Assembly: GCA_014379965.1 (NCBI GenBank)
Contig: JACMKU010000086.1
Span: forward strand, 1 to 61,940
Origin: Chitinophagaceae bacterium
GTDB taxonomy: Bacteria > Bacteroidota > Bacteroidia > Chitinophagales > Chitinophagaceae
Direction: 5' to 3'
DNA: 61,940 nucleotides
In this document: piece by piece, positions 1 to 9,800 of the stretch
Layout: every line of letters starts with the position of its first letter
Numbering within the stretch: the first letter of the stretch is position 1
Translations under genes and position numbers: made by a program
Notes under the pieces: generated by a model
Seen by the model: the letters and a program-made list of their open reading frames with translations, nothing else
Told to the model about the DNA's origin: nothing
Database searches by the model: none

Positions 1-1523
1 AAGGTAAAGGCACTGGCGACCCTACCGAAATTGCCCTGCTTGTATTTGGAGACATGCTCGATGTTGACAGGGCCAACCTCGCGAAGAGAAACAGGCGTCT
101 TAGTGAAAAGGCATTCGACTCGGAAAGAAAACTTATGTCCACCTTGCAGGAGGAGGATGGACACCTGCGTGTCTTTGTAAAAGGAGCCATCGATAGTCTC
201 CTTCCCAGATGTACCCATGTAAAGCAAGGCTCAGAGGTAGTTGCGTTATCAGAAGATATGATCAGGCACTACAACCAGGCCACAGAGAATATGTCGAAAG
301 ATGCGCTCCGAACCCTAGCCGCCGCCTATAAAACTGTCGACTCCATGATCACTGCTGATGAAATGGAGCGCGACCTCGTTCTTGTAGGTATGGTGGGAAT
401 GATAGATCCGCCCCGACCAGAAGTAAAGGAATCTATATTGAAGGCAGCACAAGCGGGGATCACCACTGTCATGATCACGGGAGATCATAAGAATACTGCC
501 TTCGCCATCGCGAAAGAATTGGGGATCGCGGATAGATCAGAGCAGGCTATCGGGGGTACTGAATTACAAAAATATCCAGAGGAAGATCTTGTCAGGAACA
601 TCGCGCAATTCCGCGTGTTTGCACGGGTCTCACCCGAGCATAAAGTTAGAATTGTTCGAGCTTTCAAATCGAACGGTCAAATCGTTGCCATGACCGGCGA
701 TGGAGTAAACGACGCACCGTCGCTGAACACTGCCGATATAGGGGTAGCGATGGGTATTACCGGTACCGATGTGGCGAAAAACGCGTCTGACATGATACTG
801 GCTGACGACAATTTTTCCACTATCATTTCCGCGATCGAACAGGGGCGTAATATTTATAACAATATCAAGAAGTCCGTAGTGTTCCTGCTTGCGAGCAATG
901 TAGGGGAAGTCGTGGCGATGGTAGTCGCTATTCTCATTGGTCTTCCCGCGCCCTTGATTGCAACACAGCTGTTATGGATCAATCTACTCACCGATACTCT
1001 TCCGGCGATTGCCCTCGGAATGGACCCTGGCGATCCTGAGATCATGCAAGAGAAACCACGCAATCCAAAAGAGAGCTTCTTTGCGCATGGCGCAGGTGCC
1101 AGGATAATAGTAGGGGGTATCACCATCGGCCTTGTAACAATATTTGCATTCTGGCTTGGATACTATGAGCATGGCTTCAGTCCTTATGATAATGCTATTC
1201 CCGCGGATGTTCACGAATATGCCAGGACCATGGCATTCATGACAATAGTATCCTGTCAATTGCTGTATTCTCTTTCGTTCCGTAATCATCACAAATCGAT
1301 ATTCAGGATGCCTCTGTTTTCAAACAAGTACCTCATAGGCTCCGTGGTGATTGGACTACTCTTGCAACTACTGGTGATGGGGGTTCCGGTGCTTCAGGAT
1401 GCACTCAAACTTCAAATGCTTGATCTGCGGGGTTGGATACAGGTAATAGCGTTAGGATTTGTTCCGATTCTGATCAATGAAGTTGAAAAGTTCATCATTA
1501 GACGAAAGGAGAAAACCGCATGA
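1..1523 (+). CDS. P2A-type calcium-transporting ATPase, C-terminal part (5' end outside window)
   Basis: The frame is open from base 3, so the gene starts before the window. The first visible codons give the GDPTEIAL motif of the nucleotide-binding domain. Next come an ATP-binding KGA motif, TGDH, FARVSPEHK and the hinge TGDGVNDAP. The phosphorylation DKTGT motif must lie upstream. Six C-terminal membrane segments follow. Segment M5 has SNVGEVV and M6 has NLLTDTLPA, which keep the Asn/Glu and Asn/Thr/Asp residues that bind calcium in SERCA-type pumps. This favours a calcium pump (possibly also manganese) of the inner membrane over a proton or Na/K pump. The reading frame ends with TGA and nothing points to a pseudogene. 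The N-terminal actuator domain cannot be judged. Confidence 0.9.
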   Translation, partial: GKGTGDPTEIALLVFGDMLDVDRANLAKRNRRLSEKAFDSERKLMSTLQEEDGHLRVFVKGAIDSLLPRCTHVKQGSEVVALSEDMIRHYNQATENMSKDALRTLAAAYKTVDSMITADEMERDLVLVGMVGMIDPPRPEVKESILKAAQAGITTVMITGDHKNTAFAIAKELGIADRSEQAIGGTELQKYPEEDLVRNIAQFRVFARVSPEHKVRIVRAFKSNGQIVAMTGDGVNDAPSLNTADIGVAMGITGTDVAKNASDMILADDNFSTIISAIEQGRNIYNNIKKSVVFLLASNVGEVVAMVVAILIGLPAPLIATQLLWINLLTDTLPAIALGMDPGDPEIMQEKPRNPKESFFAHGAGARIIVGGITIGLVTIFAFWLGYYEHGFSPYDNAIPADVHEYARTMAFMTIVSCQLLYSLSFRNHHKSIFRMPLFSNKYLIGSVVIGLLLQLLVMGVPVLQDALKLQMLDLRGWIQVIALGFVPILINEVEKFIIRRKEKTA

Positions 1524-1606
1524 CTTTTTTTTGCGATGATTAGGCTTCTCATTCGCAGAATATCATAGTTTTAGGATTACAAACACGTTACAAAATTTAA
1601 AACGTC

Positions 1607-1957
1607 ATGAAATTTCTATCCCTCGAACCCTTCATTCCATCCGGAAGTAATTTCGAAGCCTCAAAAGAATTGTTCCAGGAACTAGGGTTTACTATCAGAT
1701 GGGACGCGGGTGACTATGTCGGATTCGAAAGAGATAGTTGCAAATTCATCCTGCAGAAGTATGACAACAAAGAATTCGCCGAAAATCTCATGCTTAGTGT
1801 CCGTGTAGACAATGTAGAAGAATTGAGAAAAGATATTATTGAAAGACAATTACCTGAGAAATTCGGCATCAGGGTGAGTAAGCCCATTCAGCAACCGTAT
1901 GGGAAGGAGGTTAATGTGATTGATATAGCGGGAGTTTGTTGGCATTTTGTGGAATGA
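1607..1957 (+). CDS. VOC (glyoxalase/bleomycin-resistance fold) family protein
   Basis: A 116-aa single-domain protein starting MKFLSLEPFIPSG. It has the beta-alpha-beta-beta-beta layout of vicinal-oxygen-chelate proteins: an FEASKELFQELGF helix, a GFERDSCKFILQ strand pair, a VDNVEELRKDI second helix and a terminal strand VIDIAGVCWHF. The last segment resembles the DPxGxxWxF ending of bleomycin-resistance-like members, with Ala-Gly in place of the usual Asp-Pro region, so metal binding is uncertain. It lies 83 bp after the ATPase on the same strand and may be co-transcribed. The substrate cannot be inferred. A GTTTAAC-type repeat begins 14 bp after the stop. Confidence 0.75.
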   Translation: MKFLSLEPFIPSGSNFEASKELFQELGFTIRWDAGDYVGFERDSCKFILQKYDNKEFAENLMLSVRVDNVEELRKDIIERQLPEKFGIRVSKPIQQPYGKEVNVIDIAGVCWHFVE

Positions 1958-1970
1958 GTCTTTGTGTGGT

Positions 1971-2106
1971 CGTTTAACGTTTAAGGGTTTAACGTTTAAC
2001 GTTCTTCCAGATCGACATTTCAATTTACAATCGACCATCCTTCTTCTCGAGGATACAATTTCTATTGGGTCACGCATCTACTGAGATCAGAACGTTAAAC
2101 GATAAA
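1971..2106. repeat. GTTTAAC-family repeat, copy 1 (array plus inner inverted arm)
   Basis: Tandem GTTTAAC-like units fill 1972-2005. An inverted arm lies at 2089-2100 (AGAACGTTAAAC), the exact reverse complement of 1994-2005. The bases before the inner arm, CTGAGATCAGAAC, match the core motif seen in other copies of this family (12122, 20198). The 1972-2005 array also pairs with the copy at 2495-2528, with one mismatch over 34 bp. Confidence 0.85.
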
Positions 2107-2123
2107 TACTCTACTACACCCAT

Positions 2124-2390
2124 TTGCAATATCCATTTCTGGAGATTAATGACGATGCCGCAATCACTACAAAAACGTACCAAACAATTGACAGCCAGAA
2201 TATGTGGAAGGTAAATGCTCTTTATTGGCAGGACGGCTCTCACATACATGATAGTGGCGTGAATGACTTTACTATTACCATTACTTCTATTAGCGATACG
2301 GAGGTGAAAGGGACATTTAGTGGCATAGTAGACGACGCTGGTGTTATTAAGACCATTACAGAAGGAAAATTCACGGCAAAAATGTTTTAA
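2124..2390 (+). pseudogene. Remnant encoding the C-terminus of a secreted/lipoprotein-like beta domain
   Basis: An 88-codon frame opening only with TTG and lacking any signal peptide. Its end (VNDFTITITSIS, VKGTFSGIV, ITEGKFTAKMF) resembles the final strands of Bacteroidota lipoprotein domains of the DUF6252 type, which close on a GKFxAKF strand. The start falls 17 bp after a GTTTAAC-type repeat, so the 5' part appears to have been lost or replaced at the repeat. An intrinsic terminator follows 47 bp after the stop, as expected for the end of a former gene. It is probably not functional. The family assignment is from the strand pattern only and is weak. Confidence 0.4.
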
Positions 2391-2437
2391 CCATTTGCAG
2401 AGATTCACGGCTGCATTTATCCAATTTACGCTCTTTG

Positions 2438-2468
2438 AACCCGCGCTTATCGCGGGTTTTATTTTTTC
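2438..2468 (+). terminator. Rho-independent terminator after the gene remnant
   Basis: Stem AACCCGCG, five-base loop, CGCGGGTT, followed by a T-rich run (TTATTTTTT). The eight-base-pair stem is perfect. It serves plus-strand transcription from the remnant and possibly from the VOC gene. Confidence 0.85.
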
Positions 2469-2493
2469 AATTACGCAATGCATCTTCTGAAAG

Positions 2494-2529
2494 CAGAACG
2501 TTAAACGTTAAACCATTAAACGTTAAACC
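2494..2529. repeat. GTTTAAC-family repeat, copy 2
   Basis: CAGAAC followed by AACGTTAAAC-type units through 2529, preceded by CTGAAAG, a variant of the family core. It is the near-perfect inverse of 1972-2005. It also encodes the last three residues (Phe-Asn-Val) and the TAA stop of the minus-strand SRPBCC gene. Confidence 0.85.
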
Positions 2530-2977
2530 CTACTTCCTTTGGATTGGGCTGACCCTTGCCTGTGGTAATCAGGTTGCGTAAACTCTCTTTTATATATTTG
2601 CTCCAGGCGTCGTGGCAAATGTCATAACATTCATAGTCCGGAACAAGACCCAATTGGGTAAACTTTAGTTCCGTTTTATCTCCATCGGGACTTATTTCAA
2701 ACACGATGTTGTTGCCTTTCCATTCATCCTTGTCCTTCGTAAACTCGAAATAGTTATCCAGGACAAGCCACACAACCTTCTTGTTGGGAATCACCTCGAT
2801 CAACCTCATTTTACACTTGTGAACCTCATTGAAGTGGTAGTCAAACTCATCATTGAGTTTCTCAGTGCCGCCTTTTATTTCCTCGGACCACCAGCCTCGT
2901 GGGTTTGTAACAGCCCTGAACACGTCCGCCGGCATATTGTCGACGACGATCGTTGTTGTAAAATCTTTTGTAGCCAT
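2516..2977 (-). CDS. SRPBCC (AHSA1/START-like) domain protein
   Basis: A 153-aa protein with the helix-grip fold pattern of activator-of-Hsp90-like proteins: starting strand FTTTIVVDNMPADVFRAV, then NPRGWWSEE, a strand ladder (CKMRLIEVIPNKKVVWLV, NIVFEISPDGDKTELKFTQ) and a long C-terminal helix with SKYIKESLRNLI. Members bind hydrophobic ligands or act as polyketide-cyclase-like or stress proteins; the ligand is unknown here. The ATG start gives MATKDFTTT. The last codons TTT AAC GTT TAA lie inside a GTTTAAC repeat, so the natural C-terminus has been replaced or extended by repeat sequence. Confidence 0.8.
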   Translation of the reverse strand: MATKDFTTTIVVDNMPADVFRAVTNPRGWWSEEIKGGTEKLNDEFDYHFNEVHKCKMRLIEVIPNKKVVWLVLDNYFEFTKDKDEWKGNNIVFEISPDGDKTELKFTQLGLVPDYECYDICHDAWSKYIKESLRNLITTGKGQPNPKEVGFNV

Positions 2978-2998
2978 AGTTGGGTTTCTTATGTTCTA

Positions 2999-3174
2999 GT
3001 GAGTGGTGAATGGCACTCGGTGGCTCGAACTCTGGTTTCGCTAAAAAAAGCCTTGAATGCGCAAGACTTTCGGACTGTCAAATTTATGGATCTACTTACA
3101 ATTCATTTGGTTCGCTTCGCTCACAAATGACGATGACCGCTGACAATTGATCCCTGACCACTCACCACTGGCTT
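2999..3174. repeat. GTGAGTGGTG-type inverted repeat in a divergent intergenic region
   Basis: Left arm TAGTGAGTGGTGAATGGCA near 2999-3017 and right arm GACCACTCACCACTGGC near 3158-3174 are imperfect reverse complements. The 279 bp between the divergent SRPBCC and membrane-protein genes hold nothing else clear apart from presumed promoters, which I could not place with confidence. Confidence 0.5.
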
Positions 3175-3256
3175 TTGCCATTAGGTGATGAGTATTAAAA
3201 TCTATATGTTAGCGCTGGTTTGGCAGCCCACTTTTTTCACAACCATAACCTGTCAC

Positions 3257-3988
3257 ATGAGTAAATATAAGAATCTTCACTTGTGGATGATCATCCCAAT
3301 GGTATTCATGCAATTCGGAATCTTCAGGGATTACTGGGGCGATTTTTCTGAAAACGCATGGTCTGTTCATATTCACTATTGGACCGGTACGGTTTGGTAT
3401 ATCTACCTTATCATTCAACCTTATTATGCCACTCATGGACAAATGCCAAGGCATAGGACGAATGGGATAATAGGTATGTTCATTGCAGGGGGCGTCTGCC
3501 TGACAGCGCTCAGTATGATGCATAGGGACATTGTCACAACTGAAAAAGCATTGGCGTTTCCGGAAAGGTTTGGTCCCTTTCAACCGTGGTTCTTTTTTGG
3601 CGTGGCTGCAGTGGAAATTGTTATGATGACAGCCTTCGGCTATGCTATAATAAAAAGCATTATTCATAGAAAGCAAATCGAGAATCATGCGTGGTGGCTG
3701 ATCTCAACCGTATTCATGATTATGATGCCTGCGCTTGGACGTGGAATACAAAACGTTTATGTAGGGATTAACAATAAAGATTGGCCAAATATCGATATCA
3801 TGTTTCCCATCTACCTCACCCAGGTCCTCATCATTTGTATGATACTACTCGGAGCATGGAAATACCGTAAACTAAAACATCCGGCCACATACCTGGCCAT
3901 TGGCGTTAATCTTTTTATTTTTCTACTGGAGCCATTGGGGAGGTCAGAACAGGTCCAACGGTTCTTAAAGCAAATAATCACAGGGTGA
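3257..3988 (+). CDS. Polytopic membrane protein of unknown function (DUF2306-like layout)
   Basis: I start it at the ATG of MSKYKNLHLW; an upstream in-frame GTG at 3185 would add 24 residues that look like spacer sequence. The protein (243 aa) has about seven hydrophobic segments, with conserved-looking His residues at the membrane edge (SVHIHYWTG, ALSMMHRD, ENHAWWLIS). The arrangement resembles DUF2306-type membrane proteins but the match is by eye. No catalytic signature is recognisable. The gene ends 19 bp before a large inverted repeat shared with the convergent gene downstream. Confidence 0.65.
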   Translation: MSKYKNLHLWMIIPMVFMQFGIFRDYWGDFSENAWSVHIHYWTGTVWYIYLIIQPYYATHGQMPRHRTNGIIGMFIAGGVCLTALSMMHRDIVTTEKALAFPERFGPFQPWFFFGVAAVEIVMMTAFGYAIIKSIIHRKQIENHAWWLISTVFMIMMPALGRGIQNVYVGINNKDWPNIDIMFPIYLTQVLIICMILLGAWKYRKLKHPATYLAIGVNLFIFLLEPLGRSEQVQRFLKQIITG

Positions 3989-4007
3989 TCATGGTTTCAC
4001 ATAGAGG

Positions 4008-4126
4008 CTCAGAGAAGAAGGGAATCGGGAATTGGTAATCGGGAATTAGTCTTTACAAACCGTACACTCTATTCGATCGTAAGCCCGATTCCCGATTACC
4101 AATTCCCGATTCCCTACTTCTCTGAG
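4008..4126. repeat. 37-bp inverted repeat (GGGAATC/GGTAATC words) between convergent genes
   Basis: Arms 4008-4044 and 4090-4126 are reverse complements with one mismatch and a 45-nt loop. The arms consist of CTCAGAGAAG plus heptamer-like words GGGAATC, GGGAATT, GGTAATC. It sits between the plus gene ending at 3988 and the minus gene ending at 4145, so it would form a hairpin in both transcripts. A related block occurs at 24555-24664. Confidence 0.9.
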
Positions 4127-4144
4127 TCTCTGCGTGAACCTACC

Positions 4145-5704
4145 CTACTTTAACAAGTCGAGAAAAGCCTTCCACCTCTCATCATCCCTCAGCGCCACCA
4201 GATCCGCATCTGTCTCAAACTCCTTTCGGGAAGTGGCGCCAAGTCGCACTGCCTGGTTTAGACTTTGGAACGCCCTGTCCTTCTCTCCAATCAGGGCATA
4301 CCTGCGCGCCCGTCGCTGAAACTCGAACCTGTTGGCATTAATCGCCATCGCCTTTTCGAAATACTCATCGCTTTCTTTGAACCTCTTCATATCCAAAAGG
4401 GCGTTGGACAAATACTTAAAGCGTTCACGTCGCTGATCAGCGTTGGCGAGAATGGGTGTAAGCAGGATGTCGGCCTCGTCATTTTTTCCCAAGCCAAGTT
4501 TTACCAGCGCTGTCTCCATCGAAAAACCTATGTTATCTTTCCATTGGTGCGCATTAGTCGCCAATAATTGCTCGGCTTCAGCCGATCGGCCAAGTTTTCG
4601 CAGTGCGGAACTGTAAAGAATGGTGGCATCGAGGCTATTTGGATAGGAAGCAACCCATTCCTTTAATAAAGCGCCCGATCTATCAACATCATTCTTGTAC
4701 AATGCGTCAATCACCTGGTTTCCAAGGGAAGCCTTGATTAAGTTTTTTGCGACCTGGCCGTTTCTCAACTCATCAATAACCTTTGCATCTATCCAGTAAA
4801 TATCAAACCCCCAGCTCCCCGGCGCTGGATTTCTTGTGCTGCCGAAAAAAAGGAACTTGCCATCAGGAGATAGCCTTGCGAATCTCTCGGAGCCTGGAGA
4901 ATTGACCTTCGGCCCCATATTTATTGGCAGACTCCACTGTCCGCTCTTATTCTTAAAAGCAATATACAGGTCTATGCTACCATCGACTCCTTCCGGTCGT
5001 ATCGATTCGAAGATGAGGAAAGTCTCATCTGGTGAAATATAGGCGCCATCTTCGTAATCGACGCTGTTTATACTATAAGGCAATACAACAGGTTTAGCAT
5101 ACCCGTCCTTAGATTTCCTTGAAGTCCGGATATTGAAATTCGTACCTCCACCAAGCAATGAAGTATAATAAAGAGTGCCATTGCTGGTGACTGAGTGAGC
5201 GTAATCTCCTCCTCGAGAAATTGCAGTATCGAACGGAACCGGCCTTCCCCAACCCCATGGGTTTCTATCCACCTCCCATATGCGGATATCTGATGCTTCG
5301 GTATATCCCTCGGGGACTTTTCTTCTCGAACTGAAGTACAGTTTCTTTCCATCAATGGAAAAGGATGGATAATAATCGTCTGCCGTACTGTCGGCAAAAG
5401 TGGGCCTATAGGGAGACGACCATTTTCCATTCTCATACTTCATCTCAAACATTGATGCACGGTAGTTCCTGTCCACTACTGTCCACAAAACAACGCTACC
5501 ATCGGGCGAGAATGCGGGTGAGCTATGCTCGTAGGAAGCGGTGCTGAGGATGCCCGGCGCGAATAATGTCGCGACCTGCCCGGGTGGGTTCTGCCCGAGG
5601 TAATTGACGTTAGTTTGTTGAGCCAACAAATTAACCGATAGGAGGATTGAACAAGTGAATAAGAAACATTGGATTATGGGAAAACGATTGCGAGTGGTTA
5701 CCAT
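4145..5704 (-). CDS. Secreted PD40 beta-propeller protein with C-terminal TPRs
   Basis: A 519-aa protein with a signal peptide (hydrophobic run around residues 10-28, then LLAQQ). A TolB-like propeller follows with repeated PD40 motifs: AFSPDGSVVLW, SFSIDGKKLYFSS, YISPDETFLIFES and RLSPDGKFLFFGS. From about residue 330 the sequence changes to tetratricopeptide repeats (YKNDVDRSGALLKEW, YSSALRKLGRSAEAEQLL, EYFEKAMAINANRFEF). Such proteins act in the periplasm or at the outer membrane as binding scaffolds; OmpA-linked relatives exist, but no OmpA domain is present here. It is a single gene with 320 bp of non-coding sequence upstream. Confidence 0.8.
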   Translation of the reverse strand: MVTTRNRFPIIQCFLFTCSILLSVNLLAQQTNVNYLGQNPPGQVATLFAPGILSTASYEHSSPAFSPDGSVVLWTVVDRNYRASMFEMKYENGKWSSPYRPTFADSTADDYYPSFSIDGKKLYFSSRRKVPEGYTEASDIRIWEVDRNPWGWGRPVPFDTAISRGGDYAHSVTSNGTLYYTSLLGGGTNFNIRTSRKSKDGYAKPVVLPYSINSVDYEDGAYISPDETFLIFESIRPEGVDGSIDLYIAFKNKSGQWSLPINMGPKVNSPGSERFARLSPDGKFLFFGSTRNPAPGSWGFDIYWIDAKVIDELRNGQVAKNLIKASLGNQVIDALYKNDVDRSGALLKEWVASYPNSLDATILYSSALRKLGRSAEAEQLLATNAHQWKDNIGFSMETALVKLGLGKNDEADILLTPILANADQRRERFKYLSNALLDMKRFKESDEYFEKAMAINANRFEFQRRARRYALIGEKDRAFQSLNQAVRLGATSRKEFETDADLVALRDDERWKAFLDLLK

Positions 5705-6024
5705 GGCGCAAGCTTTTGATTAGTGGAAGTTCTGACGAGAATGGGGTGATAGAAAACAAAATAGTATAAAAGGCTTCCTGTGATGATAGAAATCATTCTT
5801 AGAGTACGACCAAGAGAATGCTAAATCCTGGTCTCAATATTTTCACCTGTCGAATAAGGAAAGTCATGCTTGGACGAAATGGAGTAAATATCAATTTCTT
5901 TTCCCAGACGCGCCAGGTGAAAGGAATACACGCTGAGATCTATACAAAGAATATATACCATAGTTTCGATACTCAAAAAATTTGATCACATGCGATGCGG
6001 AATAAAAAAGAGTAGTATGGGATA
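5705..6024. other. 320-bp intergenic region without a gene
   Basis: No convincing coding frame. It should hold the promoter of the PD40/TPR gene. The only structure seen is a 9-bp inverted repeat, TTTCACCTG (5841-5849) and CAGGTGAAA (5914-5922). A degenerate TATTTTG near 5759-5765 on the minus strand is one base short of the consensus -7 box. Confidence 0.5.
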
Positions 6025-6579
6025 TTAAAGTGTGGCCGCAGATTGCAGTTGTTTCTGTTGTTCCATTAGCTCGCGACGGCTTTCGATCTCGATCATTGCG
6101 TTCTCCGCGAAGAGGCCTAAGAGCGTTTTTTCTTCATTGGAAAAATCCCTTGGTTCGAAGCCGACGACACAAGCTGTTCCAATATTGAAACCTTCCTTCG
6201 TGACGATCGGGGCGCCTGCATAAAAGCGGAGTCCAAAGTCACCAATAACTAGCGGGTTGCCCAACAGGCAGGGCTCCTTCAATGCATCCCTGAATACCGT
6301 CGGCTCCGAATCAAGTACCGCAAGCGAGCATAAGCTATGTCCCCTGTTCGCCTTCGTAGTTCCTTCCATTCCGAAATTTCCTTTGAAGAAGACAGTATCC
6401 TCTCCAACAAGAGATATCAACGCAATCTTAGTATTGAAAGCGCTGGCCATTATATGAGCTAGATTGGAAAAATACCGATCGGGTAAATCGTTCAGTATAT
6501 CGTAGTACTCGAGCGCCTTTAAACGCAACTCTTCATTCTCCGGGACTATTGGCTTATTGAATGTATTATCGATTGCCAT
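6025..6579 (-). CDS. GAF-domain protein
   Basis: I start at the ATG at 6579 (MAIDNTFN); an in-frame TTG three codons upstream is less likely because TACCTTTG (6586-6593, minus) there looks like a -7 promoter box. The 184-aa protein is a stand-alone GAF domain of the type fused to histidine kinases and cyclases: LKALEYYDILNDLPDRYFSNL, IALISLVGEDTVFFKG, HSLCSLAVL, FYAGAPIVTKEGFNIGTACV and a final helix ending EIESRRELMEQQ. The late helix looks like the linker that normally joins an output domain, which is absent. It may sense a small ligand or redox state; no partner gene is adjacent. Confidence 0.8.
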   Translation of the reverse strand: MAIDNTFNKPIVPENEELRLKALEYYDILNDLPDRYFSNLAHIMASAFNTKIALISLVGEDTVFFKGNFGMEGTTKANRGHSLCSLAVLDSEPTVFRDALKEPCLLGNPLVIGDFGLRFYAGAPIVTKEGFNIGTACVVGFEPRDFSNEEKTLLGLFAENAMIEIESRRELMEQQKQLQSAATL

Positions 6580-6680
6580 GGGGGACAAAGGTATGTCTTA
6601 CTAATGCGGAAGCGGCCTCTATTTCCGTATACACCACCATCAAACCACCATGGATGATCATTAACCCTTATATGAAAAAT

Positions 6681-6860
6681 TGACCGCTGATTTTCATGAT
6701 AATTATGATCTACGCAGATCGTGTATTGATCTGTGAAAATCATGCTTATCAAGAACAAGGCAGATATTGTATTAGCCTGTGAAAAATCATAATTATCATG
6801 ATCTACGCAGATTATGTATTGATCTGTGTAAGTCATAATCATCATTACAATCTGCGGTCA
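6681..6860. repeat. CGCAGAT-type repeat element, copy A
   Basis: The ends TGACCGCTGATT (6681-6692) and AATCTGCGGTCA (6849-6860) are inverted with one mismatch. Inside, a ~42-bp segment reading TATGATCTACGCAGAT...TTGATCTGTG occurs twice as a direct repeat (about 6703-6744 and 6796-6837). The element stops one base before the stop codon of the tricorn-like gene. A second element of the family lies 63 bp upstream of that gene's start. Confidence 0.85.
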
Positions 6861-6861
6861 A

Positions 6862-9800
6862 CTATTTCTTCCCACCTACCTCTTTTAACAATTCCCGCAC
6901 CGCTACATCCAGCTGGCTATCCTTATCCTTCTCTCCTAAAGGATTGGACACTGGGATATCAACCGGTCTTGGAGCGAGTTCCATATTCTTCCCATCATTA
7001 TCGGTGATCTTGATGAAAGGCAACCGTACCACCGTACCATCAAAGAGTCCGACATTCGATGTATATATAATCCACCCTGACGTGGGTTCACCTACGATCT
7101 TTCCAAGTTTCATTCTCCTGTACCCTTCGCTGAAGTCTTCCGCATCAGAAAGCGAGTGCTGGTTCGTAACCAGTATCGTCGGCGCATCCAATGCACGTTG
7201 ACCCAATTGCAACCTAGCTGGTGCCGCCGGTAGTCCGCGTATCGTCATCGTCATATATCCCTTACGTGACAGAACATCCAGCGCATATGCATTCACGAAA
7301 CCACCATTGTTGTTTCGTATGTCGATGACGACTCCTTCACGTGCATGATTCTCCGCATCCAGGTCCACATACAATTGGTTCAGCGACTCCTGCCCCATAT
7401 CAAACATATGGACGTAACCAAGTTTGCCTCCACTTGCCTTTTCTACATAATCACGTTGCTGCTTTACCCATTGCCTGTACATCAAACCCTTCTCGATGGG
7501 ATTATTGACGGGTCGAACCGACACCTTTTTTCCATTCTTATCCGATAAAGCTGATGCAACTGTGAGTGTAACCATCCGGTTGATTCTGTTTTCCAGCAAC
7601 TGGTCGATATTCGTTTCGACAGTGATGGTGACTCCATCTACTGCGAGAATATAATCCCCAGCCTGTATTCCGGAAATGGCGGCAGGGCCCTGGGCGACCA
7701 CTTCCGACACCTTTAATCTTCCGTTCTTTTCAAATTCATTCCTTTCATATCTCAACCCGATCCTTCCTACGATAAAATTCAATGCCGGGCCGCTAACTCC
7801 AGAATGTGAGGCGTTCAATTCGCCCACCATCATTCCAAGGATCCTGCGAAGTTCATCTACCGTACCCGCTCCTTCGACTAGTGGCGCATAAGTCTGTTTC
7901 ACCTTACCCCAATCTGCGCCATGAAAGCCAGGATCATAGAAATTGCTTTGTTGTAGATCCCATGCGAGCTTGAAGACCTCTGTCTTCTCTTTATTGAAGT
8001 CTATATCCATCTCGGCGACTATGGCGAGAGGCTTAACCACTCTCGAGTCAAGCACTACTGATTGTATCCGTCCCTGCTCGAGGAAGAATACTTCCTTACT
8101 ATCAGGTGAAAACTGCAGTGATGATTTGAAAGCTATCGTCGACGTGATTTGCTTCAATACCGCCGGCTCGCGGGACAATTCATCGAGCGTATACGAATAA
8201 ATATTACTCTGGTTTCCGACATTCGCGATCATTACAAGGGTGTTCCCATCGGGGCTGATGATGTGCTCATCAACATCTACACCACCCGGAAGCAAGCTTA
8301 GCCGCTGTTGCAATCCTTCCCACACGATCGTTGCGCTCTCGTTCTTCTTCATGAACGCCTTGTTGCTCGTATCGGCAACTGATTGATTCGACGGCGGTGT
8401 GACTCGTTGGTCCTGACGATCAGGCGCAGGTGAAGTGGGATCGACGAACATCTGCTGGAATTGCTCCTCCCTGAACTTCGGTCTTTGTGGAACAAGGTCA
8501 ACTCTCGCCACTACACCGTTCTCCGTTCTTTGACTCGTGTTGAATAATATGTATTTCCCGTCCTTGCTCCAGCTTACACCCTCGCTGAAAACGTTGGCGA
8601 GAAAGCTAACAGGTTTACTCTCGCCACCAGATGCACTCACTACGTAGATGTTGCGGAATGTCTTTGTTCCAAACCCGGCATATGCAAGCCATTTATTGTC
8701 GGGCGACCAGGTATAGGAGCCCTGCGATGGAAATGCAGGGAAGCCGAAATATCCCTTCGTGATCAACGTTTCATTCTTCGTCGTCATATCCAGTACTCTT
8801 AGTTCCTGCGCGTTTCTCACGAATGCAAGCAACTTGCCATTGGAAGAGAATCGTGGTGAAGCATCATCAGCATTCGTGTTGGTAAGTCGTGTTTCTGTCT
8901 GATTGGTGAAATTGTATTGATATAAATGCGAGGCGCCGTCTCTGTCGGATACGTAGACGAGGATGTTGCTGTTACTCGCCCATGTTACTTGCGATTCCAT
9001 TCCAGTGGTCTGTGTTACGCGCATCGCATCGCCTCCATCTTTTGCGTTCGCTACAAAAACTTCGCCGCGAGCAGTAAACGCAGCCTTCTTACCATCGGGC
9101 GAGAGGGCAAGGTCACGGAATTGATTATTCAACCGCACGTGTTCGACACCAGGTCCTGCTGGTGAACCTTTACGAGCTATTGAAACGGGTGATGTTTTGC
9201 CGGAGGCTATATCATAATACCAGACCTTAAAATCCCTCTCGAAGACGATCGCCTTCCCATTGTTAGAAATCGTCGGCCATACTACGCGGCCTTTATCGAA
9301 CTGTGTTAGTTTCTTAGATGTGCCTCCAATTGGTAGCACATAAAGATTCTGCGCGCCCGTCTGGTCCGAGACATAATAGATCGACTTTCCATCCGGGCTC
9401 CACATCGGCCAGAGTTGCCGCGCACCACGATCGGTGATCTTCTCATACGAACCATTCTCATCCTTCATCAACCAGATCTCGGATTCATCCAGGTGACTTC
9501 GACCGTTCCTCCACCATTGGTGCGAGGCGACACCACGAGCCGTCATGGCCAGGGTCTTCCCGTCGGGAGATGGCATCGCGAAGAATTCATTCACATACCT
9601 GTTGCCGCTCACCGACATCGGTGTGCCACCACGAACCGCTACACGAAACACATCACGCATTGCGCTGATGTCCCTGCTCGATGAGGAGAAATAGACGTAT
9701 TTACCATCTCTTGACCATGCGCTCAGCTCATCGGGTGCATCGTCGTAGGTAAGGCGCTTCAACTGTCCAGATGCGAGCGTCAACACGTAGACATCACCAT

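Noticed and set aside
2819..3130. Plus-strand 103-codon frame over the SRPBCC gene
   Set aside because: It is antisense to a clear SRPBCC domain and has no family-like sequence.
5841..5922. 9-bp inverted repeat upstream of the PD40/TPR gene as an operator
   Set aside because: Short arms 64 nt apart with no related copy nearby; it can arise by chance in 320 bp.
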